Source: Mycobacterium tilburgii
GTDB lineage: Bacteria; Actinomycetota; Actinomycetes; Mycobacteriales; Mycobacteriaceae
Assembly: GCF_902168065.1 (NCBI RefSeq)
Contig: NZ_LR655709.1
Span: 1 to 54,310, forward strand
Direction of reading: 5' to 3'
DNA: 54,310 bases
A program made the translations under genes and the position numbers. Positions 42,142-51,349 of the stretch are shown here, one piece after another (position 1 is the stretch's first letter; every line of letters starts with the position of its first letter). The notes beneath the pieces were generated by a model that saw nothing but the letters and a program-made list of their open reading frames with translations, was not told the DNA's origin and searched no databases.

Positions 42142-42494
42142 TTAGGTATGCACAGAGATCGTCGCGTAGGTGTCAGCGTCGTTGCCGAGCGCGGGATTAC
42201 TGGCCCAGAAATCCGCGATGACCTGCTGCACCGTCATGCCCAGGCGGATGTTCTCACGGCGACCACGAGCCCAGCCGCGAACAGCGCAGTGGCGGTACGC
42301 CAGGATTGGCGCTGGCTCGCCGGGTCGCGGGGTGGTGCGTCGCCGTCCTCGTCGCGGGACCAAGCCCAGACCGGCGGAGTTCGACGTTGTCGCCGCCTCG
42401 GGCTCCGCGCGGCGGTCGGGGCGGCCGCGGTCTCGCCACCGTCGAACCCGGCGGTTTTGTCGGTGGTCGGTCCCGGCTCGGACATGTCGGCCAT
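42142..42494 (-). pseudogene. Membrane-anchored DUF732-like protein, internal deletion
   Basis: ATG 42494, 24 bp after the MmpL stop, codes ADMSEPGPTTDKTAGFDGG, a charged cytoplasmic tail (RSPRRRQRRTPPVWAWSRDED), and the start of a membrane helix (ALFAAGLVVAV). It then passes in another frame to RLGMTVQQVIADFWASNPALGNDADTYATISVHT at 42142. The end resembles DUF732 domains; the Pro-rich linker and first Cys are missing. Such small proteins often follow mmpL genes. Confidence 0.65.
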
Positions 42495-42517
42495 GCTAGC
42501 TGCGGCCGGACCGACCG

Positions 42518-45403
42518 TTAGTCGGGCGCGTGAGTGCCGAGCAGGGCACGGACCATCGGACGCGAGCCTTCGGACCGGAGCAGGAAGCTTGCCGGCCGCG
42601 GCCGCACCCGCAACGGCCACCAGAACCAGCGGCCCAGCAGCGCCGCGATGGACGGCGTCATGAACGCGCGCACGATCAGCGTGTCGAACAGCAGGCCCAG
42701 CCCGATCGTGGTGCCGATCTGACCGATCACCCGCAGATCGCTTACCACCATCGAGGCCATGGTGACGGCGAACACCAGCCCCGTGGCCGTGACGACCTTG
42801 CCGGTGCCGCCCATTGCCCGAATGATGCCGGTGTTGATACCGGCTCCGATTTCTTCCTTCATGCGCGAGACCAGCAGCAGGTTGTAGTCGGAGCCCACGG
42901 CCAACAGGATGATGACCGACATCGGCAAGACAAGCCATTCTAACCCGAGCCCGATGATGTGTTGCCACAGCAGCACGGACAAACCGATGGACGCTCCCAG
43001 CGACGTCACGATCGTTCCGATGATCACCATGGCGGCCACGAAGCTGCGGGTGATCATCAGCATGATCGCGAAAATTAGGCAGAGCGCGGCGATGCCGGCG
43101 ATCATCAGGTCGTAGCGAGAGCCGTCATGCAGGTCTTTGTAGGTCGCCGAAACGCCACCCACGAAAATGTTGGCGTTTTCCAACGGCGTCGACTTCAGCG
43201 ATTCCTCGGCTGCGGTCTTGATAGCCGCGACCCGCGCGATGCCTTCGGGTGTGGCGGGGTCGCCGCGATCCGAAACGGTCATACGTGCCGCCTTCCCATC
43301 CGGCGACAGGAACAGTCCCATCACCTGTTGGAACGCGGAGTTCTGGAATACCTCCGGGGGCAGGTAGAAGGAGTCGTCGTTCTTCGAGGCGTCGAACGCT
43401 TCGCCCATTTCTGAGGTGGTATTGCCCTGCGAGTCGGCCTGGCCGATGATGCCGCTCATGGTGGAGTGCATGGTCAACATCATTGTGCGCATCTGCTTCA
43501 TGGTGTCGATCTGAATCGGCAGCTCCGCCGCCAGCTTCGGCAGCAGCACGTCGATCTTGTCGACATTGACCACTACTTCAGCGAGTTTGTCGTTGATCTC
43601 GTCGACACCGTCAAAGGAATCGAACAGGGATCGGATCGCGAAGCAGACGGGAATGTCGTAGCAGTGCTTCTCCCAGTAGAAGTAGCTGCGGACTGGTCTC
43701 AGGAAGTCTTCGAAATTCGAGATCCGGTCGCGCAGCTCCGCCGTTATCGCTTGCACTTCGTGGGTTTTGCCGGCCAGGTCATGGGTCACGGCGTTCAACT
43801 GCAGAATCAGGTGATACAGCGTTGTCGTGATCTCGATCGTCTTGGCGAGCTCGTCGGCCTGCTTGAGCATGTCGTTCATTCGAGATTTCTGGTATTCGAG
43901 ATTGACCAACTGACTCGCGGTCATTACACCTAACCGGAACGGGATTGTGGTGTGCGCCATCGGGGTCCCCGAGGGCCGAGTAGCGGACTGCACCCGGGAG
44001 ACGCCCGGGACCGCGAGCACGCCCTTGGCTAGTCGCTCCAAGATTAGGAAATCGGAGGGATTGCGCATGTCATGATCGGCCTCGATCAAGACAAACTCCG
44101 GCAGCATGCGGCCCAGCGGAAAGTGCTGGTTCGCGGCGGCATAGCCCTGGTTGGTCGGCAGGTCGCTCGGTAGGTACACCCGGTCGTGGTAGTTCGTCGT
44201 GTAGCCCGGCAAGGCCAGCAGGCCTACCAGGGTGACGGCACACGCCGCGGCGAAAATGGGTCCGGGCCAGCGGACGACAGCTGTACCGATCCGTCGCCAG
44301 CGCCGAACCGTTAGCCGTCGCCTGGGCTCGAACAGACCCCGACCACCGCCCACCGCGAGAACCGCGGGCACCAGGGTCAGCGCGATGGCTACCGCCACGA
44401 GCATGCCAATCGCGCAGGGAACCCCGATGGTCTGGAAGTAGGGCATCCGGGTGAAGCTGAGGCAGAATACGGATCCCGCGATCGTCAGACCGGAGGCCAG
44501 CACCACTTTCGCCGTACTGCGACACGTCGTATAATAAGCTGTCTCGCGGTCCTCGCCGGCTTGACGCGCCTCCTGATACCGGCCGAAGAAGAAGATCCCG
44601 TAGTACGTGCCCGCCGCGATGCCGAGAGTGATCAGCAGGTTAACCGCGAAGGTGGAGAGACTCAGTGCGCCGTTGTTGCCGAGGAAGGCCACGATCTGGC
44701 GGGCCACCTGTAGTTCTATTCCGACCATCAGCAGCAGGATGATGACGGTGAGGAACGATCGGTACACCAACAGCAGCATCACGAAGATGACCATCAGGCT
44801 GACCACGGTGACCTTCACGATGGTCCGTTGGCCGCTGTGGTTGAGATCGGCGATCAGCGGAGCCGGTCCGGTGACGTAGACCTTGACTCCCGGTGGTGGG
44901 GGTGTTCGGTCCACGATTTTGCGGACGGCATCGGCTGATTCGTTGGACAGGCTGGTGCCCTGATTGCCGGCGAGCTTTAACTGCACGTAGGCGGCTTTAC
45001 CGTCCTCGCTTTGTGCGCCGCTGGCCGTGACGGGATTGCCCCACAGGTCCTGGATATGTTGCACATGCGCGGGATCGCTCTCCAACTGCCGCAGCAGCTG
45101 GTTGTAGTAGTGGTGCGCATCGTCGCGTAAGGGCTGCTGGCTCTCCAGCACGATCATCGCCAGGCTGTCGGAACTCGATTCCTTGAATTCCTCGCCCAGG
45201 CGTTGCATCGCCTTGATCGACGGGGCGTCCCTGGGACTCAGGGAGACCGAGCGTTCCTTCTCCACCTGTTCGAGCGAGGGGACGCCCATGGTCACGATCA
45301 AGGTGAGAGCCAGCCAGCCCAAGATGATGGGGGTGGACAGCCAGCGGATCAGCCGTGCGGCGAAGGGTGCGCGCTGTTCCGCGTCCACGCGTGGACCGGT
45401 CAT
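42518..45403 (-). CDS. MmpL family RND transporter (MmpL4/5-like)
   Basis: 961 residues from ATG 45403 ([17 protein letters not shown]), an open frame of normal MmpL length; in-frame codons before it add unrelated residues. Twelve membrane segments flank two large outer domains. It has the MmpL4/5-type long coiled coil in the second outer domain ([27 protein letters not shown] to about [10 protein letters not shown]). TM10 keeps the proton-relay pair in [16 protein letters not shown]. In TM4, where the family has GTDY, this protein reads [15 protein letters not shown]: the Asp codon has become TAC. That Asp is needed for transport in MmpL proteins. No mmpS gene is beside it. It may have exported a lipid or siderophore; it may now be inactive. 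Confidence 0.9.
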   Translation of the reverse strand: MTGPRVDAEQRAPFAARLIRWLSTPIILGWLALTLIVTMGVPSLEQVEKERSVSLSPRDAPSIKAMQRLGEEFKESSSDSLAMIVLESQQPLRDDAHHYYNQLLRQLESDPAHVQHIQDLWGNPVTASGAQSEDGKAAYVQLKLAGNQGTSLSNESADAVRKIVDRTPPPPGVKVYVTGPAPLIADLNHSGQRTIVKVTVVSLMVIFVMLLLVYRSFLTVIILLLMVGIELQVARQIVAFLGNNGALSLSTFAVNLLITLGIAAGTYYGIFFFGRYQEARQAGEDRETAYYTTCRSTAKVVLASGLTIAGSVFCLSFTRMPYFQTIGVPCAIGMLVAVAIALTLVPAVLAVGGGRGLFEPRRRLTVRRWRRIGTAVVRWPGPIFAAACAVTLVGLLALPGYTTNYHDRVYLPSDLPTNQGYAAANQHFPLGRMLPEFVLIEADHDMRNPSDFLILERLAKGVLAVPGVSRVQSATRPSGTPMAHTTIPFRLGVMTASQLVNLEYQKSRMNDMLKQADELAKTIEITTTLYHLILQLNAVTHDLAGKTHEVQAITAELRDRISNFEDFLRPVRSYFYWEKHCYDIPVCFAIRSLFDSFDGVDEINDKLAEVVVNVDKIDVLLPKLAAELPIQIDTMKQMRTMMLTMHSTMSGIIGQADSQGNTTSEMGEAFDASKNDDSFYLPPEVFQNSAFQQVMGLFLSPDGKAARMTVSDRGDPATPEGIARVAAIKTAAEESLKSTPLENANIFVGGVSATYKDLHDGSRYDLMIAGIAALCLIFAIMLMITRSFVAAMVIIGTIVTSLGASIGLSVLLWQHIIGLGLEWLVLPMSVIILLAVGSDYNLLLVSRMKEEIGAGINTGIIRAMGGTGKVVTATGLVFAVTMASMVVSDLRVIGQIGTTIGLGLLFDTLIVRAFMTPSIAALLGRWFWWPLRVRPRPASFLLRSEGSRPMVRALLGTHAPD

Positions 45404-45559
45404 GCGGCCGTCAACCGGCAGAAGTTGTCGGCGTTCACGTCGCGCGTGATCTCCTTCGACCACGCCGTCCACCCCGGTGCGCCAGCAGCTGCTGTCACTA
45501 TCGCGTTCTTCTCCCTCTGGTATTGCCGTCACCCTGCCGCGTGCCGACGACACTTCCAA

Positions 45560-46495
45560 AGTCTCTCATTGATGGATTGGCGGCGACAGGAAACCCCGAC
45601 TGGGGCTGACGGAGAGGCGGTTCTGGGAGCTCGCCGACAGCCTGGACGCCATCCTGCATTGCGCCGGAATCATCGAGCTCGATGCCGACCTCGACGACCT
45701 TCGTCGGACCAACGTCGGCGGCACCACCCGGATCCTCGAGCTCGCCGAGTCCGGCGGCCGAGCCCCTGATCTGTTCCACGTTTCGACCGCGTTCGTCGCG
45801 GGCAAGCGTTGTAGCGGTCTCATCCGCGAGACCGAACTGGGCGACGACCAAGGATTCGAAAATAATTACGAGCGTTCCAAATTCGAGTCCGGGTCACTGG
45901 TGCGCGACTGGGCGCGCCGCACCGGGCGCCGGGTGGTGGTGCTTCGGCCCAGCACCCTGATCGTGGATCGGCTGCCGCACCCGGACTTTCCGTTGCATCC
46001 GCTCTACCTTCCTGTCGACATCGGCGGACAGCGGGATGCGTCTGTTCTCCGTCTCGGGGTGGCCGATGCGAACCAACATGACAATGTGGCTCAGCGGAGA
46101 TCTCAACGGCCACTTGAATTACATGCCCGCCGGCGAGATGGGATGGTTCGTCTGATGCGGTTGGCTCCCGACGGCCTGAGCACCTACCACATCGTGCATC
46201 ACCACGACGTTGCGGTGCAGACCTGGTGGGGCTGTTCAACGCGCTGTCGCCGATCCCGCTGACCCTGGTCGAGGGTCCCATTGAGGTCCTCAATCTGCTG
46301 GAGCGGCGGCTGCGGTGGGCGAGCGGTTTCATGCCCTGCCTCGCGCACAGCCGGACCTACGACACGACCGGAGTGCGGGCGGTGATCGGTGAGCCGCACC
46401 GCAATACGATCGTCGACCGCGACTACCTGCTGAACAGCGTGGGACGGCACCACCGCCGCTGCCATGCGTGCGGCGACCCTTCGACGTCAACGCCC
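45560..46495 (+). pseudogene. Thioester-reductase/fatty acyl-CoA reductase-like NAD-binding protein, decayed
   Basis: LGLTERRFWELADSLDAILHCAGIIELDADLDDLRRTNVGGTTRILELAESGG (from about 45601) and DLFHVSTAFVAGKR, then NYERSKFESGSLVRDWARR, VVVLRPSTLIVD are the core of the NAD_binding_4 (SDRe) family, with the catalytic YxxxK as YERSK. The glycine-rich start is missing or unreadable (45404-45600). Frame changes near 46010, 46090 and 46220 scatter the C-terminus: MRLAPDGLSTYHIVHH, GLFNALSPIPLTLVEGPIEVLN. The sulfotransferase remnant follows directly. Confidence 0.8.
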
Positions 46496-46525
46496 GCGGT
46501 GGCGCCGCATCTTAGTCTCCTGATC

Positions 46526-47606
46526 GGGCCCACGATTCGGTCAGGGGACTGACGTTCATCGTCACGGTCGGTCGCAGCGGGTCGACAGCGCTGTCACGTG
46601 TCCTGGGCGCGCACCCGGATGTGCTCAGCCTCAACGAGTTCTGCCTGTCGGTGCACGTCACGTCGGCAGTCGACTACACGCTGTCGGACGAACAGTTCTG
46701 GAGGATGCTGGCCGACCCGCACCCGGTCTTCGACTCGATGGTCCGGGGCGGCTCGGCCATGTCTGAATTCATCTATCCACGGTTGCAGGACACGCGGTTC
46801 GACGCGAGCACGACCGGCATCCCCGCGATCAGCATGATGACGCTGCCGCATCTGTCGTCCGATCCCGACGGAGTCTTCGACGCTCTCGCCGCCGAGATCC
46901 AGACCTGGCCCGAACGACCGGCACGACTGCATTATCGACAGCTGTTCGCCTTGTTCGCAACGCATTTCGGTGGAACTGTGGTGGTTGAGCGCTCCGCCAT
47001 GTCGTTGAGCCGTCCCGTGGTTGCGTCAGACATTCCCCGACGCGAAGTTCGTGCACCTGTACCGCAACGGTCCGGAAACGGCCGTCTCGATGAGTCGCCA
47101 CACCGGATTCCGCTTGATGGCGCTCATCCAAGACGCGCTCGAGCTGCTCGACCTCGACCCCGAAGCCCGGCATCCCGGTCTGCGGCTGGACCCGACCGCG
47201 ATACCGATGGAACTCGCCTCGCTGCTCGGTGACACCTGCGACATCGATATATCTGATGGGACAGTGCCTCCCCGTCGTCCGATTCGCCCAAATGTGGAAC
47301 GAGTTGATCGTCACCAGTGAGGCAGAGCTGGCGGACCTGCCCACCGATCGCTATCTGCCGTTGTCGTATGCCGACCTCGTCGCGGATCCGCGTTAGTCGC
47401 TGACGCGCCTGGCGAATTTTCTTGGCGTCGACGCGGATTCACAATGGCTGGACTTCGGCACCGACGTCATCGACCCGAGATATGCGGGGGCGTCGAATGG
47501 GCTGTCCGCCGAGGAACTTCGGGCAGTCAACGAATGTTGTGCCACCGCTACGGCCCTACTGGCCGGGCACGCGGTCGCCGCCGCGGAAATCGGCACGGCA
47601 CGCTGA
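46526..47606 (+). pseudogene. Sulfotransferase family protein, decayed
   Basis: LTFIVTVGRSGSTALSRVLGAHPDVLSLNEF (near 46550) is the PAPS-binding P-loop start. AAEIQTWPERPARLHYRQLFALFATHFG follows, then a shift near 47020 to TFPDAKFVHLYRNGPETAVSMSRHTGFR, the 3'-phosphate-binding motif. Another shift near 47245 leads to LPVVRFAQMWNELIVTSEAELADLP and LSYADLVADPR with a TAG at 47394-47396, then LTRLANFLGVDADSQWLDFG to TGA 47606. It would transfer sulfate to a lipid or sugar. It lies beside the acyl-reductase remnant and the MmpL. Confidence 0.86.
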
Positions 47607-47627
47607 GCCGCGGCGTAGGTTGCGGCC

Positions 47628-47970
47628 ATGCCACGACCGTGCCGCGCTCATCGCGGGAGGTATCCGACTCGCTTCAGGCGTCCATTTTCTTGTCGACCCG
47701 CTGGAGGCGAATCGCCTGTGGGGCGACCCGGGGGAGCCGACGCCCACCGCGCGGCTGCTGCTGCGTTCCATGAGCTACCGCTACGCGCTCATCGGCGGGT
47801 TGCTCACGACGGCAGCGTTGCGCGGCAAGAACACCCGGGGTTGGTTCCTGGCGTCCGGCGGCGCCGACGCGGCCGACCTGCTCGGCGGGTTGAGCGTCCA
47901 CCTCGAGCTCAAACGCTTGCAGCAGTTGATCGGGCTGGGTGGCGCGATCGTGGGTATCGCCGTCCGGCGT
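47628..47970 (+). pseudogene. Small conserved membrane protein, frameshifted and truncated
   Basis: ATG 47628 is followed after an indel by [32 protein letters not shown], then [47 protein letters not shown] and [13 protein letters not shown]. These are two or three hydrophobic segments in a protein of about 120 residues, perhaps of the DUF4267 type. The end merges into the antisense of selO near 47970. Confidence 0.6.
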
Positions 47971-47974
47971 AGGC

Positions 47975-48207
47975 CTGCGCCAACCGGGGACCGCTTCGTC
48001 GGACACCAGGTTGCCTACCGGGAATAGCATACCGTCAAGCCCCCGCAGCCACGCCAGGTCGAGCCCGAGATCCGCCGCCAGCGACTCGTTGAGGACCAGC
48101 AGCCGCGGGTCGGGAGGAGCCTCGGCTCGCCAGCGGACTCTCAGCTCGGGTAACTCGCGGGCGAATCGGTCCTGGATCGCGACGTTGACGTCGGGTGCGA
48201 CACTCAC
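47975..48207 (-). pseudogene. selO: SelO (UPF0061) pseudokinase AMPylase, N-terminal remnant
   Basis: GTG 48207 codes [53 protein letters not shown], the start of SelO. After [16 protein letters not shown] near 47975 the match ends. The remaining 400 or so residues, with the glycine-rich loop and kinase-like core, are gone. The convergent small membrane gene is cut at the same place, so one deletion took both 3' ends. Confidence 0.82.
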
Positions 48208-48299
48208 GTCATTCAGACTACGGAGAATCGAGGAGGCTCAGGGCTTGCCGGATCGCGTACGCGGGCGCGGTCGACCGCGTAGCCCGCACCACTGTGGTC

Positions 48300-48452
48300 A
48301 TGCGTTTCAGATCGTTTTTGTCGAAATTCCTGTTCCGGACAAGGGGCGTCGGCAAGCGCGTCGCGGGGCTGCTGCGCCGTTTTGATCTCGGATATCACGA
48401 AGAGGCGCGGACGAACGCCGTGTGTTTACTGCCGCCTAGGCTGGTCACATGA
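48300..48452 (+). CDS. Possible small ORF, unrecognised
   Basis: ATG 48300 opens 50 residues (RFRSFLSKFLFRTRGVGKRV, then LLRRFDLGYHEEA) ending at TGA 48452, which overlaps the ATG of the DUF488 gene by 4 bp. There is no clear Shine-Dalgarno and no family known to me; it may be a chance frame. Confidence 0.2.
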   Translation: MRFRSFLSKFLFRTRGVGKRVAGLLRRFDLGYHEEARTNAVCLLPPRLVT

Positions 48453-48865
48453 CCACCAAGAGCCGAGTTCGGGTGGAGCGCCTCTACGAGGACGTCGCCC
48501 CAGCTGACGGCCAACGCGTGTTGGTCGATGGTCTGTGGCCGCGCGGAATTCGCAAGGACGATCCGCGGGTGGGCATTTGGCGCAAGGAGGTTGCGCCGTC
48601 ACGAGAACTTCGCGACTGGTATCACCACGACCCGGAGCGCTTCGATGAGTTCGTGGCTCGCTACGAGGCCGAATTGGCTGACAATCCCGCGCTGCAAGAA
48701 CTGCGGACGCTGGCTCGACGCGGGGTGATAACCCTCGTCACCGGCACCCGCGAAGTGGCGGGAAGCTCATGCGGCAGTGTTGGCGAAGTTGCTGGGGCGA
48801 GGCTGAAGCCGCGCACGGAGGCGCGTGAGCTGACGGCGGGGTCGACCGAACAAACTCGCAGCTAG
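48449..48865 (+). CDS. DUF488 family protein (Rv3073c-like) with a shifted C-terminus
   Basis: ATG 48449 codes TTKSRVRVERLYEDVAP. RVLVDGLWPRGIRKDDPRVGIWRKEVAPSRELRDWYHHDPERFDEFVARYEAELADNPA is the complete DUF488 core with its conserved Arg, Trp and His. After VTGTREVAG near 48765 an indel moves the usual ending (HAAVLAKLLGRG, TGA 48806) into another frame; the present frame continues to 48865 with about 30 unrelated residues. The core is complete, so the protein could still fold. Function unknown. Confidence 0.75.
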   Translation: MTTKSRVRVERLYEDVAPADGQRVLVDGLWPRGIRKDDPRVGIWRKEVAPSRELRDWYHHDPERFDEFVARYEAELADNPALQELRTLARRGVITLVTGTREVAGSSCGSVGEVAGARLKPRTEARELTAGSTEQTRS

Positions 48866-48898
48866 GGCGCAGGCGGTGGGGGTAGGCTCCGCCACGAT

Positions 48899-49524
48899 AT
48901 GAGTGATCGTGAAGTGATCCTGCCGCGGCAGCTGACCGACATCAGCGTCGAGGTCGGAAAAGTCCCGCGCCGCCGATTCCCCAAGTGCCGGAGCCGTACG
49001 GTTTGCGCCTCGCCGACCCGGACGCCAACCCCGAGATGATCTCGGAATGGATGAACCGACCTCACCTAGCCGAATCGTGGGAGTATCTCTGGCCCGAGCG
49101 CTGGCACCGCTATCTTTGCGTCGCGCAGCTCGACAGCAGCTTCTCCCAGCCCATCCTGATCAGCCTGGACGGCGTGGACCACGCATATGTCGAAATCTAT
49201 CGGGCGGCGCGGGACTCCATCGCCGCACGCTATGACTACGACCCCCACGATTTGGGCCTGCACGCCGCGGTTACCGATCTGGAATATCTGAGTCGCGGCC
49301 ACGTGAGCTATGTGCTGCCGCACATCGTCGTCAGCGTGTTCGCCCTCGACCCGCAGTGTCGCCGGGTCATGTTCGACCCGGACCACCGCAATGTCTCGGC
49401 GCGCAAGTTTTGTGAGCGCGGCGGCTGCGTCTTCCTCGGTGAGCACGACATGTCCAATCGGCGGATGGCGCTGTACGTATTGCCCCGTACACCCGACGAC
49501 GTGCCCCGGTCCCGCGCGAGCTGA
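48899..49524 (+). pseudogene. MbtK-like lysine N-acyltransferase (GNAT), N-terminal frameshift
   Basis: ATG 48899 codes SDREVILPRQLTDISVEVGKV. An extra base near 48970 throws the link (PPPIPQVPEPYGLRLADPD expected) out of frame. From GTG 48985 the GNAT domain is uninterrupted: MISEWMNRPHLAESWEYLWP, HAYVEIYRAARD, DLGLHAAVTDLEYLSRG with the catalytic-type His, RRVMFDPDHRN, KFCERGGCVFLGEHD and RRMALYVLP. This is the Rv1347c/MbtK type that adds the acyl chain of mycobactin. Restart at GTG 48985 would keep most of the fold, so loss of function is likely but not certain. Confidence 0.78.
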
Positions 49525-49546
49525 TTCTTTGCGAAACTGGGCACAA

Positions 49547-50169
49547 ATGTGGGCTCGGCTTGTGGTGGCGCCATGGTGGGTGTACTGGCTACTGAACGCG
49601 GCCATCTTCGCGGCCACGCTGTCCCTGCTGGGCGTGGTGGGGTTCCCGGCCTTGCGGCCTACGGCTGGGTGTGGCCGCTGCTGGCGTTGTCGGCATTCAG
49701 CTTGATCATGACGGCGCTGCTGACGCTGGCACGGCGTCCGGCGCAGCAGAGTTACGCGCGGATCGTCGACGGGTTGACTCCGAAACCTCGCGGGTATCTG
49801 CAGGGCGGTCCCAGTCACGACTGCCGGACCGCCGATGCGGTCATGAACTACATTCACGCGCACCCGAACATGCTCGATGCCTGGCTGATCACTCCGGGTG
49901 GCCCCGGCCTGGACAAATATCAGGACTGGTCAGACCAGCTCGTGGCCTACTCGCATTAGGCGTCGGCACCCGAACTGGCGCCCCATCTGCGCCGCATCGC
50001 CGAGTTGTCCACAGACGCGGTCGCGACGGTGACCGAGGCTCGGCGCGACTCGTTTGCGGCTCCGTCCCCCGACCAGGTCAGCGCGTGGCGCGGTTCCTAT
50101 CAGCACATCATCGGCCAGCTCATCGATGATGACACCGCGCTCATACCGCCGTGCCATCCGCGGCGTTGA
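49547..50169 (+). pseudogene. Membrane protein of unknown function, decayed
   Basis: ATG 49547 codes WARLVVAPWWVYWLLNAAIFAATLSLLGVVGF. After a shift near 49655 it continues AYGWVWPLLALSAFSLIMTALLTLARRPAQQSYARIVDGLTP, two membrane segments, then a soluble part (AVMNYIHAHPNMLDAWLITPGG). A TAG at 49957-49959 interrupts it, and APELAPHLRRIAELSTDAVATVTEARRDSFAAP, YQHIIGQLIDDD runs to TGA 50169. I do not recognise the family. Confidence 0.6.
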
Positions 50170-50206
50170 GCCGTTGCCCGCGTGAGCTTTTGGTGTCACC
50201 CCGACG

Positions 50207-51275
50207 TCAATAGTCGAGCTGGGCCAGTGAGATGTTGCCCAGGCGTTGCGTATCGTCCAGCGACAGCACCGCCGGGACCATCTCGCTGGTGACCAGCCCG
50301 TGCCGGTCGGTCAGCTCGTCGACGATGTCGAAACTGTGTGTGATCGATTCCGGTGTGTCGACGATGCTGGTGGTCACCGGAACCCGTCGTGCGACCTGAA
50401 AGAACTTGTCCCCGTGCGGTTTGTGGTCGCCGTGGAATCCCCACATGCCGCGCAGCACCGTCGCCCCGCGGCCGTCCCGGAGCGCAACAGCCGGTGCACG
50501 AGTGCCCTATGGATCGGCAGCTCGTCGTGCCGGCTGGTTTCGGCGGTGTACACCATCAGCTTCTGCCACGGGGTGCGGCCGTGTGCATCCGTCGCGGGGA
50601 GCTGCTGCGGACGGGCGAACGTCTCGCCATCGCGTTTGCACAACCGAACCCGTTCCACGGTCAGCAGCGGGTCAGCCAATATCGCGACAAATTCCGTTGC
50701 GGCAGTGGCAACTTGATCGGTGAACCGATGCCTATGATCATCATCGGCACGTCGACGTTGCGACCCAAGAAGTGTGCCCGGAAGCGCTGTCCGTGTGCTG
50801 TGCAGTCGACGCCGAGAAGTGCTATGGTCCCGGCGAATCCATGCCGATGCAGCAGTTCGCAGACCGCGTAATAGACGGGCTTGCCGGCGATGCGTTCCTG
50901 CAGGCTGACGTACACGGTCAGTTTCACGGCATCGCCGTTGTGGCCGTCGAAGCTGCCGAGCGCGTCGGTGCCGCGTTGTCGGGTGAACAGCCGCACCCGC
51001 TCGACCGTGAGCAGCCCGCGGCCGGTGAGCGCGGCCACCTCCCCAATCAGGGAGCGGATCTTCGGTTCGGTGTCGACCGCCGCGACCACCACCGCCGGAT
51101 CCTTGGACAGGCTCAAAAACACGTCGCTGCGCAGTTCCTGACTCGGCCCGAAACTGGCGATCCCGCGCAACATCACGCTGGTTGCCACGTCGCGGGCGCC
51201 GAACATGTCGAACATCGCGTCGGCCAGGAAGCGCTTGCCGTCACCGACGACGCGCTGGCGCGTGCCACGTGTCGG
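50207..51275 (-). pseudogene. Tandem DUF190 protein (Rv3071 family), decayed
   Basis: Two DUF190 (PII-like) repeats are read from the minus strand. The first is GDGKRFLADAMFDMFGARDVATSVMLRGIASFGPSQELRSDVFLSLSKDPAVVVAAVDTEPKIRSLI, then GLLTVERVRLF (from about 51260). The second is KLTVYVSLQERIAGKPVYYAVCELLHRHGFAG, a damaged middle, LLTVERVRLCKRDGE, KLMVYTAETSRHDELPIHRALVHRLLRS, then MWGFHGDHKPHGDKFFQVARRVPVTTSIVDTPESI to the stop at 50207. Shifts occur near 50470 and 50680. The first few residues of repeat 1 are missing. In M. tuberculosis two crcB fluoride-channel genes lie between this gene and pgmA; here they are absent. Confidence 0.83.
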
Positions 51276-51349
51276 TTCCCTTTCGTTTGCCCATGCGCCG
51301 TGTAGCACGAAGCGACGTGGACGCCCCGACACGGGCAGAATCTGTAGAC

